A stretch of DNA of 8,646 nucleotides from Candidatus Moraniibacteriota bacterium (GCA_003543115.1 DPJH01000016.1:1883-10528); one strand, 5' to 3'; shown: positions 1-7,233, counted from the stretch's first letter. Program-made: numbers and translations. Notes: generated by a model from the letters alone, not told the origin.

Positions 1-65
1 ACTCTAAGGTCTAGTTTTCTTATTGTTTTATCAATAACTCTAGCACCTAATTCCTCTTTGGGCAA
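1..65 (-). CDS. Possible 5' end of a leftward gene (partial, weak)
   Basis: On the minus strand a frame stays open from a TTG at 65-63 to the window edge. It reads LPKEELGARVIDKTIRKLDL, a charged, globular-looking stretch (TTG would be read as Met). The plus-strand frames here are short or end inside the terminator stem, so they are less credible. Against it, the candidate start lies only a few bases past the U-tract of the cold-shock gene terminator and has no visible ribosome-binding site. I do not recognise the family, and the true start may be elsewhere or the frame may be noise. Confidence 0.2.
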   Translation of the reverse strand, partial: MPKEELGARVIDKTIRKLDLR

Positions 66-67
66 AC

Positions 68-98
68 AAAAAAGCCTCGCGTGAAGCAAGGCTTTTTT
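68..98 (-). terminator. Rho-independent terminator of the cold-shock gene
   Basis: AAAAAAGCCT (68-77) pairs with AGGCTTTTTT (89-98), and GC at 79-80 pairs with GC at 86-87 around the loop GTGAA. The 78/88 pair is a C-A mismatch on the plus strand but a G-U wobble in the minus-strand RNA. That indicates the leftward transcript is the one it serves. It lies just past the cold-shock stop codon and ends in a run of U. The T-run at 93-98 could give some termination in the other direction. Confidence 0.85.
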
Positions 99-106
99 GG
101 TTTAGA

Positions 107-307
107 CTAGATTTTTGATACGTTTACAGCATTTTGTCCTTTTGGACTCTCGCTGATTTCGAACTGAACCGCATCGCCTTCTTTCAAATCGTTGAATTGC
201 ACTCCTTGCAATTCTTTTGCATGAAAGAAAAGATCCTTATCACTGCCTTCGATAGCAATGAATCCAAATCCACGATCAGTCAATCTCTTGATTGTTCCTT
301 GTGCCAT
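107..307 (-). CDS. Cold-shock-domain protein (CspA family), 66 aa
   Basis: This is a single OB-fold cold-shock domain, a small cytoplasmic protein that binds single-stranded RNA or DNA and typically melts mRNA structure as an RNA chaperone. RNP1 is seen as RGFGFIAI (about residues 12-19) and RNP2 as DLFFHAKEL (about 25-33). Length matches the family (65-70 aa). The usual Trp-Phe after the first strand (KWF in CspA) is replaced by Arg-Leu in TIKRLTDRGFGF, so one aromatic nucleic-acid contact is absent. I start it at the ATG of MAQGTIKR (305-307). An in-frame ATG 10 codons upstream would add MYLINLYYIK, which is not cold-shock-like. There is no Shine-Dalgarno; TATCAAA abuts the ATG. It lies downstream of the ABC-F gene in the same direction and has its own promoter-like sequence and terminator. 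Confidence 0.95.
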   Translation of the reverse strand: MAQGTIKRLTDRGFGFIAIEGSDKDLFFHAKELQGVQFNDLKEGDAVQFEISESPKGQNAVNVSKI

Positions 308-364
308 TTTGATATAGTACAAATTGATTAAATACACATACCGCCATGCAAAGAAAGTTCGACT

Positions 365-386
365 ACGCTACTGCTGCACGCTACTG
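365..386. repeat. 9-bp direct repeat in the cold-shock gene leader
   Basis: ACGCTACTG occurs at 365-373 and again at 378-386, a 13-bp period, inside the predicted untranslated leader of the cold-shock gene. On the transcript it reads CAGTAGCGT twice. It could form alternative RNA structures or be a relic of duplication. No function can be assigned from sequence. Confidence 0.35.
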
Positions 387-396
387 TGATATTCCA

Positions 397-425
397 AGCA
401 TAGCATATCTTAAAGTCTTTGTAAA
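397..425 (-). promoter_or_regulatory. Probable sigma70-type promoter of the cold-shock gene
   Basis: On the minus strand, TTTACA (425-420) is followed after 17 bp by TATGCT (402-397). The -10 is preceded by TGC, giving an extended -10. The predicted start of transcription is near 390, leaving a leader of about 83 nt. Long leaders are usual in cold-shock genes, where they control translation. The promoter starts right after the ABC-F stop codon. No terminator separates the two genes, so read-through from ABC-F is also possible. Confidence 0.45.
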
Positions 426-431
426 GCCCCG

Positions 432-1883
432 TTATTTCTCTAAATCTAGCCTCTCATCAATGCGTATTTGCTCCACAAATTCGGCTACATGACTCACTAA
501 AATCATCGTTCCTTGATATTCATCCAGTGCCTTAGCGATAATCGGCAAATGACGGAAGTTGATATGATTGGTAGGTTCATCCAAAATGAGCAGTCCCGGC
601 TCCAAAAGAACCAATTGAGCAAAGGCCACAAGTCCTTTTTGACCCTCGGACAAAGTTCCGATTTTGGCTCCTATAATTTCCCTCCCAATCAGAAATCCGG
701 AAGCCACGCTGCGCATATGCTCCTCATTTTCCGCTTTCATAACTGAAAGCAAGGCTTCACGAACGGTGTGTTCAAAATTCAAAGTGGAAAAATCCTGACG
801 ATAATAACCCATCTTCACCCCTTCGGCAATCTTTGCTCCCTCAGATTTTCCACGAGCCAAAGATTCGATAAGAGTGCTCTTTCCGATTCCATTGGGGCCC
901 TCAATAAGCAAATGCTGTTTTTTTCCTAGAGAAATATTGGCATTTTTAGAAACTATTTCATGATTTTGCATGATATTAAAGGAAGAAATATGCAATATTT
1001 CACCTGATAAATCAGGTTGATTGGGAATCGTAAAATTTCTAATGGCTTTGTCTTCTCTTCGCACTGCTACTTTTGATTCTTCCATTTCCTGTGCTTTTTC
1101 ACGCATTTTTTTAGCCACCAATCTCATTCCTCCTCCTTTATTGGCAAAAAAATTGGCTTTATCCTTATTCTCCTGGATCTGTTTTTCATATTGGGCGTTT
1201 TTTCTTTCATCCTTTTCAATGCGCGCCGCAATTTCCGCCACCACTACATAATAATCTCCGATGTATTGATCTACTTTTTTTGTGAATACATCAAGATATA
1301 GCACCCCATCCGTAAACATATTAAGAAAGTCTGCGTCATGGGAAATAACGATACAAGTTTTCTGATATTCCATTAAAAATTGAGTGAGATGCTCAATGCC
1401 AGCTCTATCCAAATTATTTGTCGGCTCATCCAAAATCAGAAGATCCGGATCTTGAATCAAAGCTGAAGCCAAGAGAAGTCTGGCTTGCTGGCCTCCGGAA
1501 AAATCACCAATCTTTTTGTCATGCGACGCTTTCAGATTCACCACATCCAAAACATCATCAATTCTCCTGTCAATATCATACATCTTCTCAAAAAAACAAG
1601 CTGCAAAAAACTCTCTCATAGTCAGATCCATCTGTTCCCTAGGTATGACCTGCTTGGCATAAGCAATTTTCAAAGAAGGGTCCACGTATATAGACCCATC
1701 ATCCGCCTTCAGCTCTCCCGTAATAAGATTAAGTATAGTGCTCTTTCCTGCTCCGTTCTGACCCATAAGAGTAATTTTGGTTCCACGACGCAAAGCAAAT
1801 GAAACCTCATCTAAAATAGGCTTATCATGACCATATTCAAAAGAAACATTATTAAACCTCACTGCTACATTATCATTTGCCAT
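432..1883 (-). CDS. ABC-F family ATPase (tandem ATP-binding cassettes), 483 aa
   Basis: This is a soluble protein with two ABC cassettes and no membrane segment, which defines the ABC-F class. Known members bind the ribosomal E site and help stalled ribosomes or protect them from antibiotics. NBD1 has Walker A GQNGAGKST (41-49), signature FSGGQQ (128-133), Walker B LLILDEP (148-154) and the switch His in VISHD (H182). The charged helical linker spans about 220-290. NBD2 has Walker A GPNGIGKST (329-337), signature LSEGQK (411-416) and Walker B LLILDEP (431-437). Both catalytic Glu (E153, E436) are kept. NBD2 is less canonical: NHIN replaces NHLD in the D-loop, and SHV replaces SHD after the switch His. 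The short linker, without the long extension of many resistance ABC-Fs, makes a housekeeping role as likely as resistance. It is divergent from a MarR/RND operon. The start ATG has no Shine-Dalgarno; TATCAAA lies 2 nt before it. Confidence 0.93.
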   Translation of the reverse strand: MANDNVAVRFNNVSFEYGHDKPILDEVSFALRRGTKITLMGQNGAGKSTILNLITGELKADDGSIYVDPSLKIAYAKQVIPREQMDLTMREFFAACFFEKMYDIDRRIDDVLDVVNLKASHDKKIGDFSGGQQARLLLASALIQDPDLLILDEPTNNLDRAGIEHLTQFLMEYQKTCIVISHDADFLNMFTDGVLYLDVFTKKVDQYIGDYYVVVAEIAARIEKDERKNAQYEKQIQENKDKANFFANKGGGMRLVAKKMREKAQEMEESKVAVRREDKAIRNFTIPNQPDLSGEILHISSFNIMQNHEIVSKNANISLGKKQHLLIEGPNGIGKSTLIESLARGKSEGAKIAEGVKMGYYRQDFSTLNFEHTVREALLSVMKAENEEHMRSVASGFLIGREIIGAKIGTLSEGQKGLVAFAQLVLLEPGLLILDEPTNHINFRHLPIIAKALDEYQGTMILVSHVAEFVEQIRIDERLDLEK

Positions 1884-1919
1884 AATTTGATAGAATTACA
1901 AACTATTTATTGAGCTTAT

Positions 1920-1948
1920 ATCATAACCCATATTTTTAAATTTGTGAA
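1920..1948 (-). promoter_or_regulatory. Sigma70-type promoter of the ABC-F gene
   Basis: On the minus strand, TTCACA (1948-1943) and TATGAT (1925-1920) are 17 bp apart. Each box matches five of six consensus bases. The expected transcription start is near 1913, giving a leader of about 30 nt that is A/U-rich and lacks a Shine-Dalgarno site. A TATAAG lies just downstream of the -10 and could act as an alternative. Confidence 0.6.
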
Positions 1949-2043
1949 GAGTGATTTAGTATTTATTGTTTTCATTGCACCAAATCCATACTTTTTTGCC
2001 TTGGTATGCCCGATTTTATGTTTGCATATATTTTTCAAGCGGC

Positions 2044-2072
2044 TTGACAGCACAATAGTTAATTGATAAACT
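2044..2072 (+). promoter_or_regulatory. Promoter of the MarR-adaptor-RND operon
   Basis: A perfect -35 TTGACA (2044-2049) is followed after 17 bp by TAAACT (2067-2072), a four-of-six -10. The predicted transcription start is near 2079, about 25 nt before the MarR ATG. The spacer and -10 are covered by an inverted repeat (2054-2075), so a bound repressor would exclude RNA polymerase. Confidence 0.65.
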
Positions 2073-2075
2073 ATT
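2054..2075. promoter_or_regulatory. Candidate MarR operator (22-bp imperfect palindrome)
   Basis: AATAGTT (2054-2060) and AACTATT (2069-2075) are exact inverted arms. Within the 8-bp centre, two more symmetric pairs match, so 9 of 11 half-site positions agree. Length, A/T richness and the AGTT...AACT core suit sites bound by MarR-family winged-helix dimers. The palindrome overlaps the spacer and -10 of the promoter that drives the marR-like gene, the usual autorepression layout. A lone AATAGTT half-site also occurs on the minus strand in the ABC-F leader (1902-1908). Confidence 0.5.
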
Positions 2076-2103
2076 TAGGTGTTAATTTGTTATTTATTGT
2101 TCT

Positions 2104-2574
2104 ATGGAAAAAAAAGATAACCTCTCTCCGATCCAATCCATTATTTGCCTGGCTCATAGGTTTGAAGCCATTGCGAACAAATATGTTTTTCAACCTATGG
2201 GATTTTCTTCTGTCAGCATGAAAATTCTAAAAGCGCTCAGTTTTAATCCTTCCTTATCCCCTAGCGACTTGATCGAAATAACCAGTTCTACCAAATCCAA
2301 CATCAGCCAACGCCTGAATTTTTTAGAGAAAGAAGGATATATCAAAAGAAATTACGCCAGCAACAAGACCGACAAGCGCAAAGTAAATATCCGATTGACT
2401 AAATTAGGCGGGGAAAAACTGGAAGATATAGAAAAAAGATTTAAAAAAGCCCATATTTCCTTTGCGCAAAAACTTACCCGGAAAGAAATCGAGCAGCATG
2501 ATATTTTTTTCAAAAAACTTAATGATATTCTTGATTCCGGAGAAAATGAACTGGAAAAACTATTTAAAAACTAA
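2104..2574 (+). CDS. MarR-family transcriptional regulator, 156 aa
   Basis: This is a winged-helix DNA-binding protein, expected to act as a dimeric, ligand-released repressor. The HTH region is SPSDLIEITSSTKSNISQRL (about residues 52-71), followed by NFLEKEGYIKRNY. The wing carries the conserved Asp-Arg pair in TDKRKVNIRLTKLG. Helices at both ends would form the dimer interface. Its 156 aa is typical of the family. It is the first gene of a rightward operon, 32 bp before the adaptor gene and followed by an RND pump, so control of efflux is the natural reading. A palindrome over its promoter suggests autorepression. The inducing ligand cannot be told from sequence. There is no Shine-Dalgarno before the ATG. 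Confidence 0.92.
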   Translation: MEKKDNLSPIQSIICLAHRFEAIANKYVFQPMGFSSVSMKILKALSFNPSLSPSDLIEITSSTKSNISQRLNFLEKEGYIKRNYASNKTDKRKVNIRLTKLGGEKLEDIEKRFKKAHISFAQKLTRKEIEQHDIFFKKLNDILDSGENELEKLFKN

Positions 2575-2606
2575 CCTCTTCAATTCAAAAAGATATATTC
2601 AAACAT

Positions 2607-3719
2607 ATGAATAAGAAAAAATTTATTTTATTTGCTTTTGCAATCATAGCCCTGTTTGCAGCAGTATTCTATTTCTCCAAGAAAAATGATGTCCCGACAG
2701 AAGAAGCCAAGCACAATCCGACCAAAATAAACGTTCAAAGCAGCGAGAAAAGCAAAGCCATTATTGAAAAAAAGAGCTACCCGGCTTCGGTGGTTGGCGA
2801 CCAGGAAGTTTCTATTGTTGCCCGAACTTCAGGAGTAATCACCAATGCGCCTTTGCAGATCGGTTCTTTTGTCAGAACCGGATCGCTTTTGGCCCGCATA
2901 GATGATGCAGGAAGATTAGGCGTCGGCGATAAGGGATTTCGATCATCCGAAATTCAACAGTCTGAAATTTCTAAAGAGAAAGCGAAGGAATCATACAGCC
3001 TGTCTAAAGATGCCTATCGCGAGGCTAAAAAATCGGACACTTCCACCAAACTGGAAAAAGAAACCGCCGAAACAGAAAAAGAAATAGCCAAATTGGAATA
3101 TGAATCCGCTAAAATAGATCTTCAAAGCGCTATTGATAATCATATTATCACAAGTCCTATCAATGGTTTTGTCATAGGAAAAAATGTTTCTGCAGGAGAC
3201 TTTGTTTCCGCAGGACAGACAATAGCTACATTGAGCAAAACTTCAAATCTAAAAATACAGTTTTATGTAGATCAGACAGAAAAAACCTCTTTTCTGCCGG
3301 GACAGCAAGTCTCCGTTACTGATTCTGCAAAAAAAGAAATATCAGCTGCCATAAAAAATATTTCGGTTCAAGCTGATCCGCAAACAAAAAGATTTCTTGT
3401 TGAAGCCTATCCTCAAAAACAAGATGCTTCTTCTCTTTCGCTAGGCACTATTGTTACGATATCCCTGGAGAGGAAACACGAACCTCAAAATTATAAAAAT
3501 TTCATTCTTCCCCTTTCCGCTATTACCATAACTCAAAATGAAAACTATATTTTTGTTGCAGAAAACAATACTGCTAAAAAAATAACTGTAGAGGTTGTAA
3601 GGATTATCGGAGAAAATGCCGAGATATCAGGATCTATTTCTCCAGAAACCCTGATTATTATCAAAGGCAATAAAGTCTTGCGCGAAGGCGAAACCGTCTC
3701 TATTGAAAATAACTTTTAG
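2607..3719 (+). CDS. RND efflux adaptor (HlyD/AcrA-type membrane-fusion protein), 370 aa
   Basis: This is an extracytoplasmic adaptor expected to work with the RND pump encoded next. A short basic N-terminus and a membrane segment (about 6-23) anchor it. There is no lipobox Cys, so it is not a lipoprotein. Then follow the first lipoyl half (about 66-99, VGDQEVSIVARTSGVI), an alpha-hairpin (about 112-178, rich in Lys/Glu/Ala), and the second lipoyl half (about 180-210, ITSPINGFVIGKNVSAGDFV). A beta-barrel (about 214-290) and a membrane-proximal domain (about 296-368) end the protein. The coiled-coil arms are short, and I see no clear RxxxLxxxxxxS TolC-docking motif. That fits a system working without an outer-membrane channel. 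It lies 32 bp after the MarR gene and 30 bp before the pump. There is no Shine-Dalgarno; ATTCAAACAT precedes the ATG. Confidence 0.9.
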   Translation: MNKKKFILFAFAIIALFAAVFYFSKKNDVPTEEAKHNPTKINVQSSEKSKAIIEKKSYPASVVGDQEVSIVARTSGVITNAPLQIGSFVRTGSLLARIDDAGRLGVGDKGFRSSEIQQSEISKEKAKESYSLSKDAYREAKKSDTSTKLEKETAETEKEIAKLEYESAKIDLQSAIDNHIITSPINGFVIGKNVSAGDFVSAGQTIATLSKTSNLKIQFYVDQTEKTSFLPGQQVSVTDSAKKEISAAIKNISVQADPQTKRFLVEAYPQKQDASSLSLGTIVTISLERKHEPQNYKNFILPLSAITITQNENYIFVAENNTAKKITVEVVRIIGENAEISGSISPETLIIIKGNKVLREGETVSIENNF

Positions 3720-3749
3720 TTCGCTATATATCTTTTTGATATCAAACAT

Positions 3750-6700
3750 ATGGATCATAAAAAATCACAAGATACGCCCATTCAAAGCACAGATTCTGCC
3801 TATCTGGATAAGCTGGAATTTTCTCCGGAACTTAAAAAAACTTGGCTCAATTTTTTTGTTTCTAATTTTAGAGTGGTAGTTCTCCTGATCATTCTTATTT
3901 CCGGCTGGGGAATCTTCTCATTTTCCCAGCTGCCGCGCGAGTCTAATCCGGAAGTGAAAATACCAATGGCTGTCATAAGCACTTCCTATTCGGGAGTTTC
4001 GCCTGCCGACATGGAAGAATTAGTGACAAAGAAAATCGAATCGATCATATCAGGCGTCAGCGGGATAGAAAAAGTATCTTCCACTTCTTCCAATTCTTTT
4101 TCATCGATAGTGGTCGAATTTGATGCGGCGGAAGACATTGAAAATTCCGTGCGTAAATTGCGGGATAAGATTCCAGACATGCGCAAAGATATTCCTGAAG
4201 ACGCTGACGACCCTGAAGTCAATGAAATTTCTTTCGATGACACCCCGATTGTAACCTTCGCCCTTATCGGACCTTACGACGATTTTACCCTGCGGAGCTA
4301 TGGGGAAAAAATTCAAGACGAGCTGGAAAAAATTCCTGATGTTCGCGAAGTAAAGATTTCAGGAGGAGATCAGACAGAAATAGAAATAGCCTATGACAGT
4401 GAGAAATTGTCATTCTACGGCATATCCTTAAATCAAGCTAACAATGCTGTTTCTTCTTCTAATATCGCTATTCCATCAGGAAGTTTTGAAGGAGAAGAAT
4501 TCAATTATTCAGTGCGGACTGACGGAAGATTTTATAATGCCAAGGCTGTAGGAGAAATTCCGATCCTGCACACTTCCTCGGGAGCTATTGTTTATCTTAA
4601 AGACATTGCTGAAGTTAAAGAAAAAGCCATAGAAAAGACTGTCTATTCTCGCTTTTCCATAAATAATAATCCGCCGCAAAATGCGGTCACTCTTCAGCTT
4701 ATCAAGAGAACCGGAGGATCGATCATTGATACCGTGGACACTTCCCACAAAAAAATCGATGAGATGCTGAAAACCTTTCCTGAAGGCATAACGTATGACG
4801 ACAGCGTCAATCAAGCCACTCAGATCCGCAAAGATTTTAATCAATTAACCCACGATTTCCTCCTTACCTTGATATTGGTGGTCGCTTTGCTTTTCCTGAT
4901 TGTCGGGCTTAAAGAAGCTTTCGTAGCAGGAATTGCCATTCCTTTGGTTTTTTTCAGCACCTTCGGAGTGATGTATATCACGGGAATATCTCTCAACTTC
5001 CTGTCTATTTTTTCTCTGCTTCTTTCTTTAGGGCTTCTTGTAGACGACGCCATTGTGGTGGTTTCGGCTACGAAGCAATATATGAAAACAGGCAAGTTTA
5101 CCCCTGAAGAAGCCGTTTTGCTTGTTTTAAATGATTTCAAGGTAGTTCTTCTTTCCACTACTTTGGCTACCGCTTGGGCTTTTCTGCCGCTTCTTATGGC
5201 TTCCGGCATGATCGGGCAGTTTATCAAATCCATTCCGATCACTGTCTCTGTTACCCTCATATCTTCCCTGCTGATCGCCCTTATGATCAACCATCCGTTA
5301 GCGGCAGTGCTGGAAAGAGTCAGACTCACTAAAAAATTCTTTTTTCTAATTTTTATTTCTATTCTGTCCATAGGAATTTTCTCTATTTCTCTTCATTCCT
5401 ATTACGCCTATTTTTTCGCATTCTTTTCCTTGGTAATAACCATTTGGATGTTGTTTTGGTATTTCACAGGAGGCAAAGAAATCCTGGAAAGGAATCTTAT
5501 CTTGGCAGAAAAAGAGTGGCGAAGCGATGAGCTTATAAAGCAAAAGCTTCTTTCCCAAGGAGACAGGGAAAATTCATCTCTTACCAGCAAATTCATCCAT
5601 GGCATCATTCACTTCGACAGGGTTCTTCCTTATTACGAAAAATATTTGCGCCTTATTACCCGCACGAAAAAAAGACGCCTGCTTACATTGCTTTCCGCTT
5701 TCCTCCTATTCGCATTTGCAGTTTCCCTGCCTGTTTTAGGCATTGTCAAATCCGAGTTTTTCCCTGCTTCTGATAGTGAAGAAATCTATATCAGCTTGCG
5801 CGGACCTGTCGGTATGAACATCAATCAAACAGATAAGATTATTTCCCAAGTAGAAGAAAGACTGCTGCGCACGCCCAATATTGTTAATTTTTCCACTATT
5901 GTAGGCAGTCCGGGAATAGATGGAGGAGGAATGGGTGATTCAGGAGCCCCGTCATCCAACACAGCCTCCATTGTTTTAAAACTCACCGATACTGATAGCC
6001 GAGATATCAAAGCCTACGAGATATCAGAACAGATACGCCGAGATATTTCTGATATTCAAGGAGCGGTTATCACCGTTTTTGCGCCAACCGGGGGACCGCC
6101 TTCAGGCAGCGCTTTTCAAGCTCAAATTGCCGGAGAAGATTTACAGACTCTGGACAAGATAGCGCACGACCTCAAGCCTATCATCGATTCTATTCCTGGC
6201 ACAGTTAACAGCGATATATCGCTTAGAGATGCTCCGGCTGAATATACTTTTTCTCTTGATCCGGTTAAAATGGAGCTCTATGAAGTCGATTCAACTATAG
6301 TGGGAAGCACTTTACGGAGCGCCATTTCTGGAACGACTGTCACTACCATTATCCGAGAAAATAAAGATATTGACGTTATTGCACGCCTTCAAGAAAAAAA
6401 TATCAAAACTTTGTCCGATATTCAAAACTTGCAGATTCTCAATAATCAAAATCAATCTGTGTTTCTCAAAGACTTTGCCGAGATAAGACTGATTCCCTCG
6501 GTAGATTCAATAACCCGCATTGATCAAAAAAGAACCGTTCTTCTTACATCGGACGTAAGCGGAACGACCAATGCCACTCAGGTAGTGAAGGATTTCCAAG
6601 AAAAAGTTGCCCAGCAATATTCTTTGCCGGAAGGATATGAAATAACCTATGGAGGGGAAAATGAAGAGAACACGGAATCAGTCTTATCCATTATCCGAGC

Positions 6701-7169
6701 CATGGCCGTTGCCGCTCTTCTTATTATTTCCACTTTGGTTATCCAATTCAATTCCTTCAAAAAGACATTCATAGTTCTGGTGACCTTGCCCCTGGCTCTT
6801 ATCGGTGTTTTTATTGGCATGGCTATTTTAAATGTCAGCCTGAGCTTTCCGGGACTTATCGGAATTCTAGCTCTCTTTGGAATCGTAGTTAAAAATGCCA
6901 TCATTCTCATCGACAAAATCAACCTCAACATCAAAACCGGCATTCCTTTTGAAGAGGCAATTTTGGACGCCGGAAAATCACGATTGGAAGCCATCTTCAT
7001 CACTTCCATTGTCACCATTGCCGGCATCATTCCCATCACCCTTTCCAATGAAACTTGGACAGCTCTGGGATCAGTGGTCATCTTCGGACTTTCTATTTCG
7101 TCTTTTTTCACACTTTTTATTGTGCCCACTCTCTATATGACTATTATCAAAAAAGAAGAGCAATTCTAG
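3750..7169 (+). CDS. RND superfamily efflux transporter (AcrB-like, HAE type), 1139 aa
   Basis: This is a proton-driven exporter of the inner or cytoplasmic membrane. Membrane segments are seen near 40-59, then about 370-386, 391-411, 415-437, 463-482 and 490-515. The next canonical one is at 643-663, followed by about 981-1000, 1006-1026, 1031-1055, 1080-1097 and 1105-1130. Two large extracytoplasmic porter loops span about 60-368 and 665-978. Proton-relay residues appear conserved: D432-D433 in LVDDAIVV, K1048 in VVKNAIIL, R1078 and T1085 in SRLEAIFITS, matching AcrB D407/D408, K940, R971 and T978. Two oddities stand out. There is a cytoplasmic N-terminal extension of about 35 residues. Also, about 125 residues lie between the sixth and seventh canonical segments, carrying two extra hydrophobic stretches (about 529-547 and 551-571) and then a charged region. 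No channel gene is present. Substrate is unknown; MarR control suggests xenobiotics. There is no Shine-Dalgarno; TATCAAACAT precedes the ATG. Confidence 0.95.
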   Translation: MDHKKSQDTPIQSTDSAYLDKLEFSPELKKTWLNFFVSNFRVVVLLIILISGWGIFSFSQLPRESNPEVKIPMAVISTSYSGVSPADMEELVTKKIESIISGVSGIEKVSSTSSNSFSSIVVEFDAAEDIENSVRKLRDKIPDMRKDIPEDADDPEVNEISFDDTPIVTFALIGPYDDFTLRSYGEKIQDELEKIPDVREVKISGGDQTEIEIAYDSEKLSFYGISLNQANNAVSSSNIAIPSGSFEGEEFNYSVRTDGRFYNAKAVGEIPILHTSSGAIVYLKDIAEVKEKAIEKTVYSRFSINNNPPQNAVTLQLIKRTGGSIIDTVDTSHKKIDEMLKTFPEGITYDDSVNQATQIRKDFNQLTHDFLLTLILVVALLFLIVGLKEAFVAGIAIPLVFFSTFGVMYITGISLNFLSIFSLLLSLGLLVDDAIVVVSATKQYMKTGKFTPEEAVLLVLNDFKVVLLSTTLATAWAFLPLLMASGMIGQFIKSIPITVSVTLISSLLIALMINHPLAAVLERVRLTKKFFFLIFISILSIGIFSISLHSYYAYFFAFFSLVITIWMLFWYFTGGKEILERNLILAEKEWRSDELIKQKLLSQGDRENSSLTSKFIHGIIHFDRVLPYYEKYLRLITRTKKRRLLTLLSAFLLFAFAVSLPVLGIVKSEFFPASDSEEIYISLRGPVGMNINQTDKIISQVEERLLRTPNIVNFSTIVGSPGIDGGGMGDSGAPSSNTASIVLKLTDTDSRDIKAYEISEQIRRDISDIQGAVITVFAPTGGPPSGSAFQAQIAGEDLQTLDKIAHDLKPIIDSIPGTVNSDISLRDAPAEYTFSLDPVKMELYEVDSTIVGSTLRSAISGTTVTTIIRENKDIDVIARLQEKNIKTLSDIQNLQILNNQNQSVFLKDFAEIRLIPSVDSITRIDQKRTVLLTSDVSGTTNATQVVKDFQEKVAQQYSLPEGYEITYGGENEENTESVLSIIRAMAVAALLIISTLVIQFNSFKKTFIVLVTLPLALIGVFIGMAILNVSLSFPGLIGILALFGIVVKNAIILIDKINLNIKTGIPFEEAILDAGKSRLEAIFITSIVTIAGIIPITLSNETWTALGSVVIFGLSISSFFTLFIVPTLYMTIIKKEEQF

Positions 7170-7233
7170 ATTATCCAGCAATCAATGCAGCCTAAGATCA
7201 TTAAGAACGAGAAGCCTTAAAGCAAAATTAAAT

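Noticed and set aside
308..319. TACTAT as a -10 for a leaderless cold-shock mRNA
   Set aside because: It sits at the right distance for transcription to begin at the ATG, but no -35 is visible at 16-18 bp. TTTACA-17-TATGCT further upstream is a better promoter.
365..386. CRISPR-like repeat
   Set aside because: There are only two 9-bp copies 13 bp apart, without spacers of CRISPR size. No CRISPR array, insertion sequence or tRNA was seen anywhere in the window.
1485..1802. 105-codon plus-strand ORF inside the ABC-F gene
   Set aside because: It is antisense to the first ATP-binding cassette and shows no domain; a shadow frame.
1918..1977. 19-codon minus-strand ORF beginning MKTINTKSLF in the divergent gap
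   Set aside because: It has no proper ribosome-binding site, overlaps the ABC-F promoter boxes, and such short ORFs are expected by chance in A/T-rich DNA.
4841..5371. 176-codon minus-strand ORF inside the RND gene
   Set aside because: It is antisense to a fully intact conserved transporter region and its composition (Arg/Ser/Thr-rich) is typical of a reverse-frame shadow.
6647..7129. 160-codon minus-strand ORF inside the RND gene
   Set aside because: It is antisense to the conserved C-terminal membrane region of the pump, is rich in Met and Arg, and shows no recognisable domain.
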